Of a DNA stretch of 64,000 nucleotides, positions 27,736 to 36,263 are shown piece by piece. Origin of the DNA: Erythrobacter dokdonensis DSW-74. Its GTDB lineage: Bacteria; Pseudomonadota; Alphaproteobacteria; Sphingomonadales; Sphingomonadaceae. Position 1 is the stretch's first letter. Every line of letters begins with the position of its first letter. The translations under genes were made by a program, and so were the position numbers. Location: assembly GCF_001677335.1 (NCBI RefSeq), contig NZ_LZYB01000003.1:124001-188000 (forward strand). The letters are read 5' to 3'. A model generated the notes under the pieces. The model saw only the letters and a list, made by a program, of their open reading frames with translations, made no database searches and was not told the DNA's origin.

Positions 27736-27779
27736 AGACCCCCGTTAGACCCCCGTTAGACCCCTTCCAGACCCCCCCT
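27736..27779. repeat. Four tandem 11-bp repeats (AGACCCCCGTT)
   Basis: Units at 27736-27746 and 27747-27757 are identical; 27758-27768 and 27769-27779 are diverged copies sharing AGACCCC. The 11-bp period puts each copy on the same face of the helix. It lies between a VOC gene and a HerA-like gene, 9 bp from the parS site. Confidence 0.75.
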
Positions 27780-27788
27780 TTGAAGCGG

Positions 27789-27804
27789 GGTTTCACGTGA
27801 AACA
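27789..27804. promoter_or_regulatory. parS centromere-like site (ParB binding)
   Basis: The 16-mer is GGTTTCACGTGAAACA, which differs at one position from the bacterial parS consensus TGTTTCACGTGAAACA; the inner 14-bp palindrome is perfect. It is intergenic, in the gap between two convergent genes. ParB loads here to drive origin segregation. parA and parB are not in the window. Confidence 0.85.
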
Positions 27805-27829
27805 TTGCCCTTGCCGGGGCGGCCGCGGT

Positions 27830-29419
27830 TCAGCGCATCAACCCGCCGATGAGGTTGCGCACGAACCGTCCCGCAATCGGTCCGGCAAGGTCGGTGGCGA
27901 TCGATCCCGCGGCCGAGGTTATCCCCGAGGCGACCGGATTGGCGCGGCTTTTCTTGCCGAGGATCTTCGAGGCAGCCACCCCGGCAGCCCCGCTGGCCGC
28001 GACCGTCACCCCGCGCGAGACCGCCTTCTCCCACAGGCTGGTGCTCTTGCGGGACCGCTTGCCGACTTCCTCCTCGCCCACCTCGGCGACCTCTTCGGCG
28101 GTGGCGGCGGCATCGGCGGCCTTGGCGGCGAGCACTTCCTCGGCGCTCTCCCGGTCGACACGGGTATCATACTTGCCTTCGAGCGGGCTGATCGACTGGA
28201 TGATCGCGCGCTCCTTCGGCGTCACCGGCCCCAGCCGCGAACGCGGCGGCTTGATCAGCGTGCGCTCCACCACCGTCGGCGCGCCGTCATCGTCAAGCGT
28301 CGAGACCAGCGCCTCGCCGACCTTCAATTCGGTGATCGCAGCCTCGACATCGAGCTCCGGATTGATCCGGAAGGTTTCCGCTGCCGCCTTGATCGCCCGC
28401 TGGTCGCGCGGGGTGAAGGCGCGCAGGGCGTGCTGCACCCGGTTGCCCAGCTGGCCTGCAACTTCTTCAGGAATATCAATCGGGTTTTGCGTCACGAAGA
28501 ACACCCCGACACCCTTGGAACGGATCAGGCGCACAACCTGCTCGATCGTGTCCTGCAAGGCCTTGGGGGCATCGTCGAACAGGAGGTGGGCCTCGTCGAA
28601 GAAGAACACCAGCTTCGGCTTTTCCGGATCGCCCACCTCGGGCAGGCTCTCGAACAGCTCGGCCAGCAACCACAGCAGGAAGGTGGCGTAGAGCTTGGGT
28701 CTGCGCATCAGCTTGTCGGCGGCGAGCACATTGACATAGCCGCGCCCCTGTTCATCCAGCTTCAGGAAATCGTCGATCTCCAGCGCCGGCTCGCCGAAGA
28801 AATTGTCCGCTCCCTGCGCTTCGAACGACAGCAATTGGCGCTGGATCGCACCCACCGAGGCCTTGGAAACATTGCCATATTTGCCCGAAAGTTCGGCCGC
28901 ATTGGCATTGGCCCATTGCAGCAGCGCCGCGAGATCGCCGAAGTCGAGCAGCAGCAGCCCGTTCTCGTCGGCATAGCGGAAGACGATCTGAAGCACGCCT
29001 TCCTGCGTCTCGTTCAGATCGAGCAGGCGCGACAGCAGCAGCGGGCCCATCTCCGATACGGTTGTGCGGATCGGGTGGCCCTGTTCGCCGTAAAGGTCCC
29101 AGAAGATCACCGGATTGTCGGAATAGGCATAGTTGTCCATGCCCAGTTCCTTCGCCCGCGATTCGAGCTTGTCGGCGTGCTTGAAGGTGGGCGAACCCGG
29201 CATGGCGATGCCCGAAAGATCGCCCTTCACATCGGCGACGAATACCGGCACCCCGGCGGCGGAAAAGCTTTCGGCGATGCCTTGCAGCGTCACGGTCTTG
29301 CCGGTCCCGGTCGCGCCCGCCACCAGCCCGTGGCGGTTCGAACGGCCGAGCAGCAGCGCCTGCCGCGATCCGTCCGCACCCAGTCCCAGAAAGATCTCGC
29401 CCGCCGTATCCGCCATCAT
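27830..29419 (-). CDS. HerA-like/DUF853 P-loop ATPase
   Basis: A 529-residue cytosolic ATPase of the helicase HerA C-terminal/DUF853 (YjgR-like) group. Walker A GATGTGKT lies near residue 35, followed by [14 protein letters not shown]; the Walker B-like segment [15 protein letters not shown] and the sensor [13 protein letters not shown] are further on. The C-terminal 120 residues are Ala/Ser/Gly/Lys-rich with glycine-heavy hydrophobic stretches. Actual function is unknown; relatives are FtsK/HerA-like motors but are not shown to move DNA. The start could be 29416 as well as 29419. It is divergent from pabB-pabC. Confidence 0.88.
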   Translation of the reverse strand: MMADTAGEIFLGLGADGSRQALLLGRSNRHGLVAGATGTGKTVTLQGIAESFSAAGVPVFVADVKGDLSGIAMPGSPTFKHADKLESRAKELGMDNYAYSDNPVIFWDLYGEQGHPIRTTVSEMGPLLLSRLLDLNETQEGVLQIVFRYADENGLLLLDFGDLAALLQWANANAAELSGKYGNVSKASVGAIQRQLLSFEAQGADNFFGEPALEIDDFLKLDEQGRGYVNVLAADKLMRRPKLYATFLLWLLAELFESLPEVGDPEKPKLVFFFDEAHLLFDDAPKALQDTIEQVVRLIRSKGVGVFFVTQNPIDIPEEVAGQLGNRVQHALRAFTPRDQRAIKAAAETFRINPELDVEAAITELKVGEALVSTLDDDGAPTVVERTLIKPPRSRLGPVTPKERAIIQSISPLEGKYDTRVDRESAEEVLAAKAADAAATAEEVAEVGEEEVGKRSRKSTSLWEKAVSRGVTVAASGAAGVAASKILGKKSRANPVASGITSAAGSIATDLAGPIAGRFVRNLIGGLMR

Positions 29420-29517
29420 CTGTCCCCCTGCTGTAAAGGCTCGGCATTCCTGTGCAGGGGGCTGGGGCGGCGGTCAAGTTCTCGACAGCAGCGCTATTTG
29501 CGGTAAGGCTGCGCGGC

Positions 29518-31332
29518 ATGGGTCAACCGCTGCCATTCGTGCTGCTCGACGATGCCCGCACCGGAGACGGGGCGGCCGATGCGCTGCTCTACGAAGCGCC
29601 GCGCGCGCTGTTCGTCGCCAGCCGTCCCGAAGACGTGGAGCGCGTGCTGGCCGAGGCCGAAGCGGCGCGCGCGGCGGGCGGCGGGTCGCTGGCAGGCTAT
29701 GTCGCCTATGAGGCAGGGCTGGCGCTGGAATCGAAGCTGGCAGGCCTTGCTGCGGCACGCGCGGGTGCGGCCGGGCCGCTGGTGTGGCTCGGCCTGTTTG
29801 ATGTCCCCCGGCGCATCGCCGCTGCCGACGTTCCCGACTGGCTGGCGGACAAGGCAGAAGGCACCGGCACCCTCGGGCCGCTGGAACCGCAGCTATCGCC
29901 CGGGGGCTATGCAGCCGCCTTCGCCGCCTTGCGCGATGCGATCCATGCGGGCGATATCTATCAGGCCAATCTCACCTATTCCCTTGCCGGTTCCTTCCGC
30001 GGCGATCCGGTCGGGCTCTATGCGGCCCTGCGTGATGCGGCGCGCGCCGGCTACGGCGGGCTGATCTTCGACGGGTCGCACTGGCTGCTGAGCTTCTCGC
30101 CCGAACTGTTTTTCGCGCTCGGCGGGACCGAGGCCAAGGTCAAGCCGATGAAGGGGACACGTCCTCGCAGCCCCGATCCGGAGGTGGATCGTGCATGGGC
30201 GGATGACCTCGCCACCTCGGTCAAGGACCGCGCGGAAAACCTTATGATCGTCGACTTGATGCGCAACGACCTGTCGCGGGTGGCCGAGGCGGGCAGTGTT
30301 ACCGTGGATGCGCCTTTCGCGGTCGAAAGCTACCCGACGGTGCACCAGATGGTTTCGACCGTGAGCGCGCGCCTTGCCCCGGGCAAGGGCGCGATGGACC
30401 TCGTGCGCGCGCTGTTTCCTTGCGGCTCGATCACCGGCGCGCCCAAGATCCGGGCGATGGAACTCCTTTCCGAGATCGAGCGCGATGCGCGCGGGCCCTA
30501 TTGCGGTGCCATCGGCCGGATAGACGCAGACGGCAACGCTGCCTTTAACGTCGCGATCCGCACCCTGCGCCTGACCCCGATCGAGAACGGGCAGGGGTCC
30601 GCGGTGCTGGGCATCGGCTCGGCGATTGTCGCCGATAGCGAGCCACTGGCCGAGCGGCGCGAATGCGAGGTCAAGGCCGGTTTCGCGCGCCGCGCCGCGC
30701 CGGGGCTCGTCGCGCCGCAATGCGACCTGATCGAGACCATGCGGTTCGAACCGGAAAGCGGCATTGCCCTGCTGGAGCTGCACCTTGCGCGGATGAAGGC
30801 GAGCGCCGCGATGCTGGGCTTCGCCTTTGATCGCCACGCCCTGCGCAACCAGATTCAGGCGCTGTGCTTCGAACTGGAAGCGCCCGCGAAAGTGCGCCTG
30901 CTGGTCGCGCGTTCGGGGGCGAGCGCGCTGGAGACAGGCCTGTTGCCCGAACCTCTGCCCGAGCCGGTGAAGGTTGCCGCACTACCCCATCCGCTCGATC
31001 CTTCCGACTGGCGGCTCATGCACAAGACCTCCGACCGCGGCTTCTACGAGGATGCGCTTGCTGCGGCCCATAGCTACGGCGCGGCCGAAGCGGTCCTGGT
31101 GCGGGCAGATGGCCTGGTCACCGAAGGCAGCTGGACCAGCATTTTCGTGGACGGCCCGGACGGTGTGCTGCTGACCCCGCCGGTGGGTCTCGGCCTGCTG
31201 CCCGGCGTGCTGCGAGAGAGCCTGATTGCCGAAGGCCGCGCACGCGAGGCGGAGCTGGCCCTGAATGATCTCGAAGGCGGCTTCTGGCTCGGCAATGCCT
31301 TGCGCGGCCTGATTCGGGCTGAACTGATATGA
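29518..31332 (+). CDS. Aminodeoxychorismate synthase component I fused to 4-amino-4-deoxychorismate lyase
   Basis: A PabB-PabC fusion for p-aminobenzoate, the folate precursor. PabB turns chorismate plus ammonia into aminodeoxychorismate; PabC splits it to p-aminobenzoate and pyruvate. The 604-residue protein has the chorismate-binding part first (KPMKGTRPRS near 206-215, VDLMRNDLSRVAEAG, CGSITGAPKIRAMELLSEIE) and a class IV aminotransferase-like PLP domain from about residue 400, with LMHKTSDRGFYEDAL and TEGSWTSIFVDG. ATG at 29518. The amidotransferase PabA is not adjacent. The last 4 bases overlap the next gene's ATG. Confidence 0.92.
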   Translation: MGQPLPFVLLDDARTGDGAADALLYEAPRALFVASRPEDVERVLAEAEAARAAGGGSLAGYVAYEAGLALESKLAGLAAARAGAAGPLVWLGLFDVPRRIAAADVPDWLADKAEGTGTLGPLEPQLSPGGYAAAFAALRDAIHAGDIYQANLTYSLAGSFRGDPVGLYAALRDAARAGYGGLIFDGSHWLLSFSPELFFALGGTEAKVKPMKGTRPRSPDPEVDRAWADDLATSVKDRAENLMIVDLMRNDLSRVAEAGSVTVDAPFAVESYPTVHQMVSTVSARLAPGKGAMDLVRALFPCGSITGAPKIRAMELLSEIERDARGPYCGAIGRIDADGNAAFNVAIRTLRLTPIENGQGSAVLGIGSAIVADSEPLAERRECEVKAGFARRAAPGLVAPQCDLIETMRFEPESGIALLELHLARMKASAAMLGFAFDRHALRNQIQALCFELEAPAKVRLLVARSGASALETGLLPEPLPEPVKVAALPHPLDPSDWRLMHKTSDRGFYEDALAAAHSYGAAEAVLVRADGLVTEGSWTSIFVDGPDGVLLTPPVGLGLLPGVLRESLIAEGRAREAELALNDLEGGFWLGNALRGLIRAELI

Positions 31333-31988
31333 AACCGACAATCCTCTACGAAGACGGTGAGGCGCTGGTGATCGACAAGCCTGCGGGCCTTCCGGTTGAT
31401 CGTCCGCGCAAGGGCGGGGCGTGCCTCGACGATCATCTTGATAGCCTGAAACTCGGCTTCCAGCGTGCGCCGGTGGCGGTGCACCGGCTTGACACCGACA
31501 CTTCGGGCTGCCTCCTTTTGGCGCGCAATCCCAAGGCGCTGGCACGGTTCAACAAGGCCTTCGAGGAACGGCTGGTAGGCAAGACCTATCTGGCGATCCT
31601 TGCCGGAAAGCCGCCGGGCACCGAAGGAACGATCGAACTGGCGCTGTCGAAGATCAGCTCGGCGGAGAAGGGCTGGCGGATGATCCCGGCGAAGAAGGGC
31701 AAGCCCGCCGTCTCGCACTGGGAGCTGGTGAGCGAACTGGGCCCAAACAGCCTGATCCGCTTCCGCCCCGAGACCGGCCGGACCCACCAGCTACGCGTTC
31801 ACGCCCTCAAGGGGCTTGGCGCACCGCTGCTGGGCGATCCGGTCTATGGCGCCGGGCCGGTGGCCGGGGCTTCGCGGACCATGCTCCATGCCGAAAGCCT
31901 GACTGTCACGCGCCCGGGCAAGACTCCGATCGAGGCCCGCGCGCCCCTGCCCGCCGATTTCCGCGCGCTGGGGGCGCAGGATGGATGA
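31329..31988 (+). CDS. RluA-family RNA pseudouridine synthase
   Basis: Converts uridine to pseudouridine in rRNA or tRNA. The 219-residue protein has the catalytic motif HRLDTDTSGCLLLARN with the active Asp near residue 56, YLAILAGKP, and the closing RPETGRTHQLRVHALKGLGAPLLGD. It lacks an N-terminal S4 domain, so it is a short RluA-type (RluA/TruC-like) enzyme; the target base cannot be told. Starts inside the pabB-pabC stop (ATGA) and overlaps arfB by 8 bases: a tight three-gene unit. Confidence 0.9.
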   Translation: MKPTILYEDGEALVIDKPAGLPVDRPRKGGACLDDHLDSLKLGFQRAPVAVHRLDTDTSGCLLLARNPKALARFNKAFEERLVGKTYLAILAGKPPGTEGTIELALSKISSAEKGWRMIPAKKGKPAVSHWELVSELGPNSLIRFRPETGRTHQLRVHALKGLGAPLLGDPVYGAGPVAGASRTMLHAESLTVTRPGKTPIEARAPLPADFRALGAQDG

Positions 31989-32409
31989 CGACACGCCCGA
32001 ACCGCTGACCGCCCGCGCGCTGCGGCTGGCGAGCGAGAGCTTCCTCGCCGGATCGGGGCCGGGCGGGCAGAACGCCAACAAGGTCGCCACCGAAGTCGAG
32101 CTGCGGGTCAATATCTATGCCCTGCGCCTGCCCCCGCCAGTGTTCGCGCGCCTGCGCCAGCTGGCCGGATCGAAGCTGGCGGGCAATGGCGATCTGATCG
32201 TCACCTCCAAGGCGCACCGCACGCAGGAGGCCAACCGGCAGGATGCCCGCGCCAAGTTGGCCGCGCTGCTCGACAAGGCGCAGACCGAGCCGAAGAAGCG
32301 CGCCAGGACCCGCCTCAACCGGGTCGGCAAAGCCGAGCGCCTGAAGGTCAAGAAGGTGCGCGGTGCGGTCAAGGCCAATCGCGGCAAGCCCCGCGCCTCG
32401 GACTGGTAG
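31981..32409 (+). CDS. arfB: ArfB-like peptidyl-tRNA hydrolase, ribosome rescue
   Basis: Frees peptide from stalled ribosomes that lack a stop codon. The 142-residue protein has the class-I release-factor GGQ motif in AGSGPGGQNANKVATEVELR (GGQ near residue 25) and a C-terminal basic tail (AKLAALLDKAQTEPKKRARTRLNR...) that would enter the mRNA channel. There is no stop-codon recognition domain, which separates it from RF1/RF2. It overlaps the pseudouridine synthase gene by 8 bases. Close relatives include YaeJ/ICT1. Confidence 0.9.
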   Translation: MDDDTPEPLTARALRLASESFLAGSGPGGQNANKVATEVELRVNIYALRLPPPVFARLRQLAGSKLAGNGDLIVTSKAHRTQEANRQDARAKLAALLDKAQTEPKKRARTRLNRVGKAERLKVKKVRGAVKANRGKPRASDW

Positions 32410-32428
32410 GCTCGCCCATCCACCCGCC

Positions 32429-32457
32429 TTGACTTTTTCCCGTGAATCGGCGAATGG
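32429..32457 (+). promoter_or_regulatory. Candidate promoter for rpmG
   Basis: TTGACT (32429-32434) is a good -35 match; 17 bases on, GAATGG is a weak -10. The site lies in the 152-base gap after arfB and about 105 bases before the L33 start. Confidence 0.35.
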
Positions 32458-32561
32458 CGCGCCCGTGTGGCGGTGTGCCGGCCTTCCGGGCGCGCCGCTA
32501 TTTGCTTTTTCAAGCCCGAGCGAAGCACCCTCCGGGCCGACCCAGTTGACAGGAACCCGCC

Positions 32562-32729
32562 ATGGCGAAGCCCACCACCGTCAAGATCCGCCTCGTCTCG
32601 AGCGAGGGCACCGGCTTCTTCTACGTGACCAAGAAGAACCCGCGCAACATCACCGAGAAGATGAGCTTCCGCAAGTATGACCCGGTGGCGCGCAAGCATG
32701 TCGAGTTCAAGGAAGCCAAGATCAAGTAA
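32562..32729 (+). CDS. rpmG: 50S ribosomal protein L33
   Basis: Small ribosomal protein of the large subunit near the tRNA exit site. The 55-residue reading begins [20 protein letters not shown] and continues [19 protein letters not shown] to [14 protein letters not shown]. The length and sequence are those of alphaproteobacterial L33 without the zinc-binding cysteines. AGGA lies at a suitable distance before the ATG. It stands in its own short unit, with the lolA-like gene 78 bases after it. Confidence 0.96.
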   Translation: MAKPTTVKIRLVSSEGTGFFYVTKKNPRNITEKMSFRKYDPVARKHVEFKEAKIK

Positions 32730-32807
32730 GGCTCCCGCGCATCCTGCCGCAGGGCGGGGCGCGATAATTCATCGACAGTTCAAGCCTTCCGCCCTAGGCG
32801 CTTGCGG

Positions 32808-33479
32808 ATGACCAACCGCAGATCCACCGCCCGCAGCCTGCTGCTGGGCCTTGGCGCCGGCGCGCTGGGGCTCGGACTTGTGCCAGCGCTACCAGCCACT
32901 ATCGCGCCGGGCCCGCTTGCCGCACAATCGGCCAGCGAGCTTGATGCCGTGGTGGGTGCCTTGCGCGCGATCGGCACGATGCGCGCCGACTTCACCCAGA
33001 CCGACCGCCAGGGCAATGTCATGGCCGGGGTCATGACGCTCAAGCGACCCGGCAAGATCCGCTTCGACTATGGCAAGGATTCGGATTTCCTCGTCATTTC
33101 CAACGGCAAGTCGCTCTATGTCGTCGATTACGAGGTGAGCCAGGTCGAGCGCTGGCCGATCAAGAATTCGCCGCTGGGCGCGCTGTTCGATCCCGAACGC
33201 GACGTGAAGCGCTTCGGCAAGCTGGTGCCGACCGGCAATCCGGACGTTATCAGTGTCGAGGTGCGCGATCCCAAGAAGCCCGAATTCGGGATGATCAACC
33301 TGATCTTCGTGCGCAACGCTTCGGCCCCGGGCGGCTGGCAGCTGACCCACTGGGTCGCGCTCGATGCCCAGAATCACCGCACGCGGGTGCAGCTGACGAA
33401 TCAGCGCTATGGCGTGCCGGTAGCCGACAGCACCTTCACCTTCCGCGATCCGCGCCGTGCATCCCGTCGCCCGGGATGA
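32808..33479 (+). CDS. LolA-like outer-membrane lipoprotein carrier
   Basis: Periplasmic chaperone that moves lipoproteins from LolCDE to LolB. The 223-residue protein has an N-terminal signal (MTNRRSTARSLLLGLGAG..., cleavage near PLAAQ), then the LolA fold: ADFTQTDRQGNVMAGVMTLKR, GKIRFDYGKDSDFLVISNGK, SLYVVDYEVSQVERWPI and RVQLTNQRYGVPVADSTFTF. Start at ATG 32808; a TTG two codons upstream is possible. The signal contains an arginine pair but no clear twin-arginine motif. No lolB is adjacent. Confidence 0.86.
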   Translation: MTNRRSTARSLLLGLGAGALGLGLVPALPATIAPGPLAAQSASELDAVVGALRAIGTMRADFTQTDRQGNVMAGVMTLKRPGKIRFDYGKDSDFLVISNGKSLYVVDYEVSQVERWPIKNSPLGALFDPERDVKRFGKLVPTGNPDVISVEVRDPKKPEFGMINLIFVRNASAPGGWQLTHWVALDAQNHRTRVQLTNQRYGVPVADSTFTFRDPRRASRRPG

Positions 33480-33657
33480 ACGCCTCAGCGGCGAGTGGTT
33501 GTAAGGAAGCGACAAAAATTTCGCTCCGTTCATGTGGCTGAAAGGCGCAAACAGCTAATCATTCTCAACAAGGCGGGCCGAAGGGCGGTTTCCCCCCTGT
33601 TGCCCACCCTTCCAAGAGGGCCTGTCTTGTACAAAGCGTGACGAACGCTCCATGGAA

Positions 33658-33692
33658 CCCTCGACCCATCGCCCCCGGGTCGAGGGTTTTTT
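33658..33692 (+). terminator. Strong Rho-independent terminator
   Basis: CCCTCGACCC (33658-33667) pairs perfectly with GGGTCGAGGG (33677-33686), loop of nine bases, then six T residues. It would end the lolA transcript, or a small RNA made in the 180 bases before it. Confidence 0.9.
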
Positions 33693-33769
33693 GTGGTCCC
33701 GGCGGTTTATGCAGGCCTGCAAAGCGTTCCGCCCTGCGCGTTTTTTGTTTGCGCCCTCAAGCGCCGGGC

Positions 33770-33825
33770 GCGGGCCATCCGGCCCGCTTGGCTTCCGCGC
33801 CATAAGGCGCGACGGCCGGTCGGCC
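33770..33825. repeat. REP-like hairpin cluster
   Basis: Three perfect short inverted repeats in series: GCGGGCC/GGCCCGC (33770-33787), CGCGCC/GGCGCG (33796-33811) and GGCCG/CGGCC (33814-33825). The last continues into CCTTGCGGC, also found in the cluster at 40717-40773. Confidence 0.45.
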
Positions 33826-33876
33826 TTGCGGCGCGGCTTCGCCCGCCGGGGAGCGCGGGGAATCGGGCCTTCGGGC

Positions 33877-35322
33877 TTACTCCTCCCAGCCCAGCGCGCG
33901 GCGGATGAGGGAATAGATCACGTTCTGCTCGATCACGCCGCGTGCGCGATCTGCGCCGGGGCCGGTAGCGAACAGGGCGACATCCTCGCCGCCGTGGGTT
34001 TCGCTCCCCAGCGGGACCAGCGCCTGCTGGCGCGCACCGATGCCGCTTTCGGGCGTCCCGCGCGCGCCCTGCACGGCGCCTGGACCGTTGGTATAGCCGA
34101 GCGTCGAATATGGCTTGCCGTCCGCCGCCAGAACCGGGGTGCGCCCGTCGCCGCCGTCCTCGCCGCGGCCCGCCGGCGGCACCACCAAACCCAGAATGTC
34201 GTTCCCGCGCTGCGGATAGCCTGCGATGGTGAAGACATGGCTGTGATCGGCGGTGACGAGGATCAGCGTCTCTGCCGGGTCGGTGTTGTCGAGAGCATAT
34301 TGCACCGCGCGGGCGAACTCGACCGCTTCCTCCAGCGCATAGCCCGCTTGGCCCGCATGGTGTGCATGGTCGATCCGTCCGCCCTCGACCATCAGGTAGA
34401 AGCCGTCCGGATCGGCCTTGAGGCGCGCAATGGCATGCGCGGTCATGTCGGTCAGTGTGGGCTCTGGCGAATCCGGCTTGCGCTCGGCCATGTAGGTCAT
34501 GTGGCTGGGGTGGAACAGTCCGAGCACCGGCTTGCCCATCGGCGCGGCGCGCAGTCCGGCTGCATCCCTGACAACGGTACCGCCGCTGCGCGCTGCCCAT
34601 TGGCCGGGGAGATCCGCTGCGGGATCCGAGCGGCGACCGCCCTTTTTCTTGCCATAGAAGGCCGCTGTCCCGCCACCGAGCGTGACGTCGAAATCGGCCT
34701 CTGCGAGTTGCAGGGCGATGTCCTTGCATCCCTGACCCTGCTGGTCGGCGGGGATGGCGCTGTCGGCCTCCCAGTCACGATCGGCGGAACGGGCATAGAC
34801 GCTCGCCGGTGTCGCATGGGTGATGCGGGTGGTGGTGACGATGCCGAGCGCCAATCCGCGGCGCTTCACTTCTTCGCCCAGCAGCGGAAGCGGGTGGGCG
34901 AGCGCATCCTTGCACACGCCCTTCTCGGCCTCCGGGCCGATGCCGAGCACGCCGATGCGGGTCTTGGTGCCCGAATGCATTGCGGTTGCCGTACCAGCGG
35001 AATCGGGCACCTGCGCATTGGTGTTATAGGTCTTTACCAGCGCGACATTGGGGAAGCGTTCGAAACTCAGGGAGTTTTCCTCGCCCGTTTCCCCGCGCTT
35101 TTGCGCTTCGTAGATGCGCGCGGCAGTGATGGTGGAAATGCCCATGCCGTCGCCGATGAACAGGATCACGTTCTTTGCCTTCGCCGGGGCGGGCGCCTGG
35201 GCTACCTGCCCCGGGCGCGCATCGCTGTAGCCGGTCGCCGCGTTCGTGCTGATGGTGGCGGCGCAGCCTCCCAGCGGCACGGCGGCAATTGCGAGAGCGA
35301 TCAGGGCACGGGTAGGGGTCAT
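33877..35322 (-). CDS. Alkaline phosphatase, PhoA family, predicted lipoprotein
   Basis: Hydrolyses phosphate monoesters outside the cytoplasm. The 481-residue protein has the metal-binding start VILFIGDGMGIST, the nucleophile in VPDSAGTATAM, VEGGRIDHAHHAGQAG, VTADHSHVFTIAGYP and the final His in ETHGGEDVALFATGPGA. The N-terminus is a lipoprotein signal with lipobox PLGGC near residue 20, so it should be anchored to a membrane rather than free in the periplasm. The frame continues upstream, but the ATG at 35322 begins the signal. No convincing Pho box was seen. Confidence 0.91.
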   Translation of the reverse strand: MTPTRALIALAIAAVPLGGCAATISTNAATGYSDARPGQVAQAPAPAKAKNVILFIGDGMGISTITAARIYEAQKRGETGEENSLSFERFPNVALVKTYNTNAQVPDSAGTATAMHSGTKTRIGVLGIGPEAEKGVCKDALAHPLPLLGEEVKRRGLALGIVTTTRITHATPASVYARSADRDWEADSAIPADQQGQGCKDIALQLAEADFDVTLGGGTAAFYGKKKGGRRSDPAADLPGQWAARSGGTVVRDAAGLRAAPMGKPVLGLFHPSHMTYMAERKPDSPEPTLTDMTAHAIARLKADPDGFYLMVEGGRIDHAHHAGQAGYALEEAVEFARAVQYALDNTDPAETLILVTADHSHVFTIAGYPQRGNDILGLVVPPAGRGEDGGDGRTPVLAADGKPYSTLGYTNGPGAVQGARGTPESGIGARQQALVPLGSETHGGEDVALFATGPGADRARGVIEQNVIYSLIRRALGWEE

Positions 35323-35430
35323 GGCGGGTCTCCTTGGCCGGTGCGCTATCGGCCCCGCGTGACGGCGTAAAGGCATGATCGGCGCCCTCCCCGCTGGATT
35401 TTGCCGCCGCCCGCCCCTAAGTCCGCCTCC

Positions 35431-36219
35431 ATGCTGACCGTTGCCACCTGGAATATCAACTCGGCCCGCCTGCGCGTCGGCCTTATTGAAAAGCTGCTCA
35501 CCGAGGCTGCGCCCGACATCCTGTGCCTCCAGGAAATCAAGTGCGAGAGCCACCTGTTCCCGGCCGAGGCCTTGGCGGCACTGGGCTACACCCATCAGGC
35601 GGTAAGCGGACAGAAGGGCTATCACGGGGTCGCCACCATCAGCCGCGTTCCGATCCGCGAGCTTGCCCGCCACGACTGGCAGGCCAATGGCGAGGCGCGC
35701 CATGTGGGCGTCGAGGTGCTGGGCAAGGGCGTGCTGGTCGAGAACGTCTATGTTCCCGCCGGCGGCGATGTGCCGGACCGCGAGGCGAACCCCAAGTTCG
35801 GCCAGAAGCTCGACTTTCTCGGGCGCATGACCAGATGGGCGGACAAGCTTGATCGCCCCACGCTGATCGTCGGCGATTTCAACATCGCCCCGCTCGAAAG
35901 CGATGTGTGGAGCCACAAGCAGCTGCTGAAGGTCGTCAGCCACACGCCGATCGAGGTGGAAACCCTCGGCAAGTTTCAGGACGCTCACGGCTGGGTCGAT
36001 CTGGGACGCCAGCATATCCCTGCGCCGGAGCGCTATTACTCGTGGTGGAGCTACCGCAATCCGAAGTGGCAGGAGAACGACAAGGGCCGCCGGCTGGACC
36101 ACATGTGGGCCTCGCCGGAACTCGCGCAGCAGTCGCGCGGGCACCGCGTGCTGGAAGAGGCGCGGGCGTGGGAACAGCCGTCCGACCACGTGCCGTTGAT
36201 CACGGAGTTCGACCTCTGA
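35431..36219 (+). CDS. xth: Exodeoxyribonuclease III
   Basis: Exonuclease III family AP endonuclease for base-excision repair. The 262-residue protein carries the EEP-fold motifs: ATWNINSARLR, ILCLQEIKCE, VENVYVPAGG, IVGDFNIAPLESDVW, YYSWWSYR, GRRLDHMWASP and the catalytic His in SDHVPLITEF. ATG at 35431 fits the N-terminus of the family. Its stop at 36217-36219 is close to or overlapped by the ribA start. Confidence 0.94.
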   Translation: MLTVATWNINSARLRVGLIEKLLTEAAPDILCLQEIKCESHLFPAEALAALGYTHQAVSGQKGYHGVATISRVPIRELARHDWQANGEARHVGVEVLGKGVLVENVYVPAGGDVPDREANPKFGQKLDFLGRMTRWADKLDRPTLIVGDFNIAPLESDVWSHKQLLKVVSHTPIEVETLGKFQDAHGWVDLGRQHIPAPERYYSWWSYRNPKWQENDKGRRLDHMWASPELAQQSRGHRVLEEARAWEQPSDHVPLITEFDL

Positions 36220-36263
36220 GCCTCCCGCCTTCGCTTTCGCCTTCGCGCCGCGCCGCGCAGGCG

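Larger units (their letters stand above)
33480..33876. other. Intergenic region between lolA and the phosphatase gene
   Basis: No coding sequence is supported here. The left half (33480-33692) has an unpaired C-rich tract (GTTTCCCCCCTGTTGCCC around 33589) followed by the strong terminator at 33658-33692, a layout compatible with a 3' UTR or a small RNA. The right half (33764-33830) has three back-to-back hairpins and a segment CGGTCGGCCTTGCGGC resembling one at 40745-40760. Confidence 0.5.

Noticed and set aside
33532..33558. Eight-codon open frame MWLKGANS before the terminator at 33658
   Set aside because: No ribosome-binding site and no regulated downstream gene on this strand; it fits chance.
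35323..35430. Possible Pho box before the alkaline phosphatase gene
   Set aside because: One half-site CCGTCAC is present, but no second half-site at the 4-base spacing was found.
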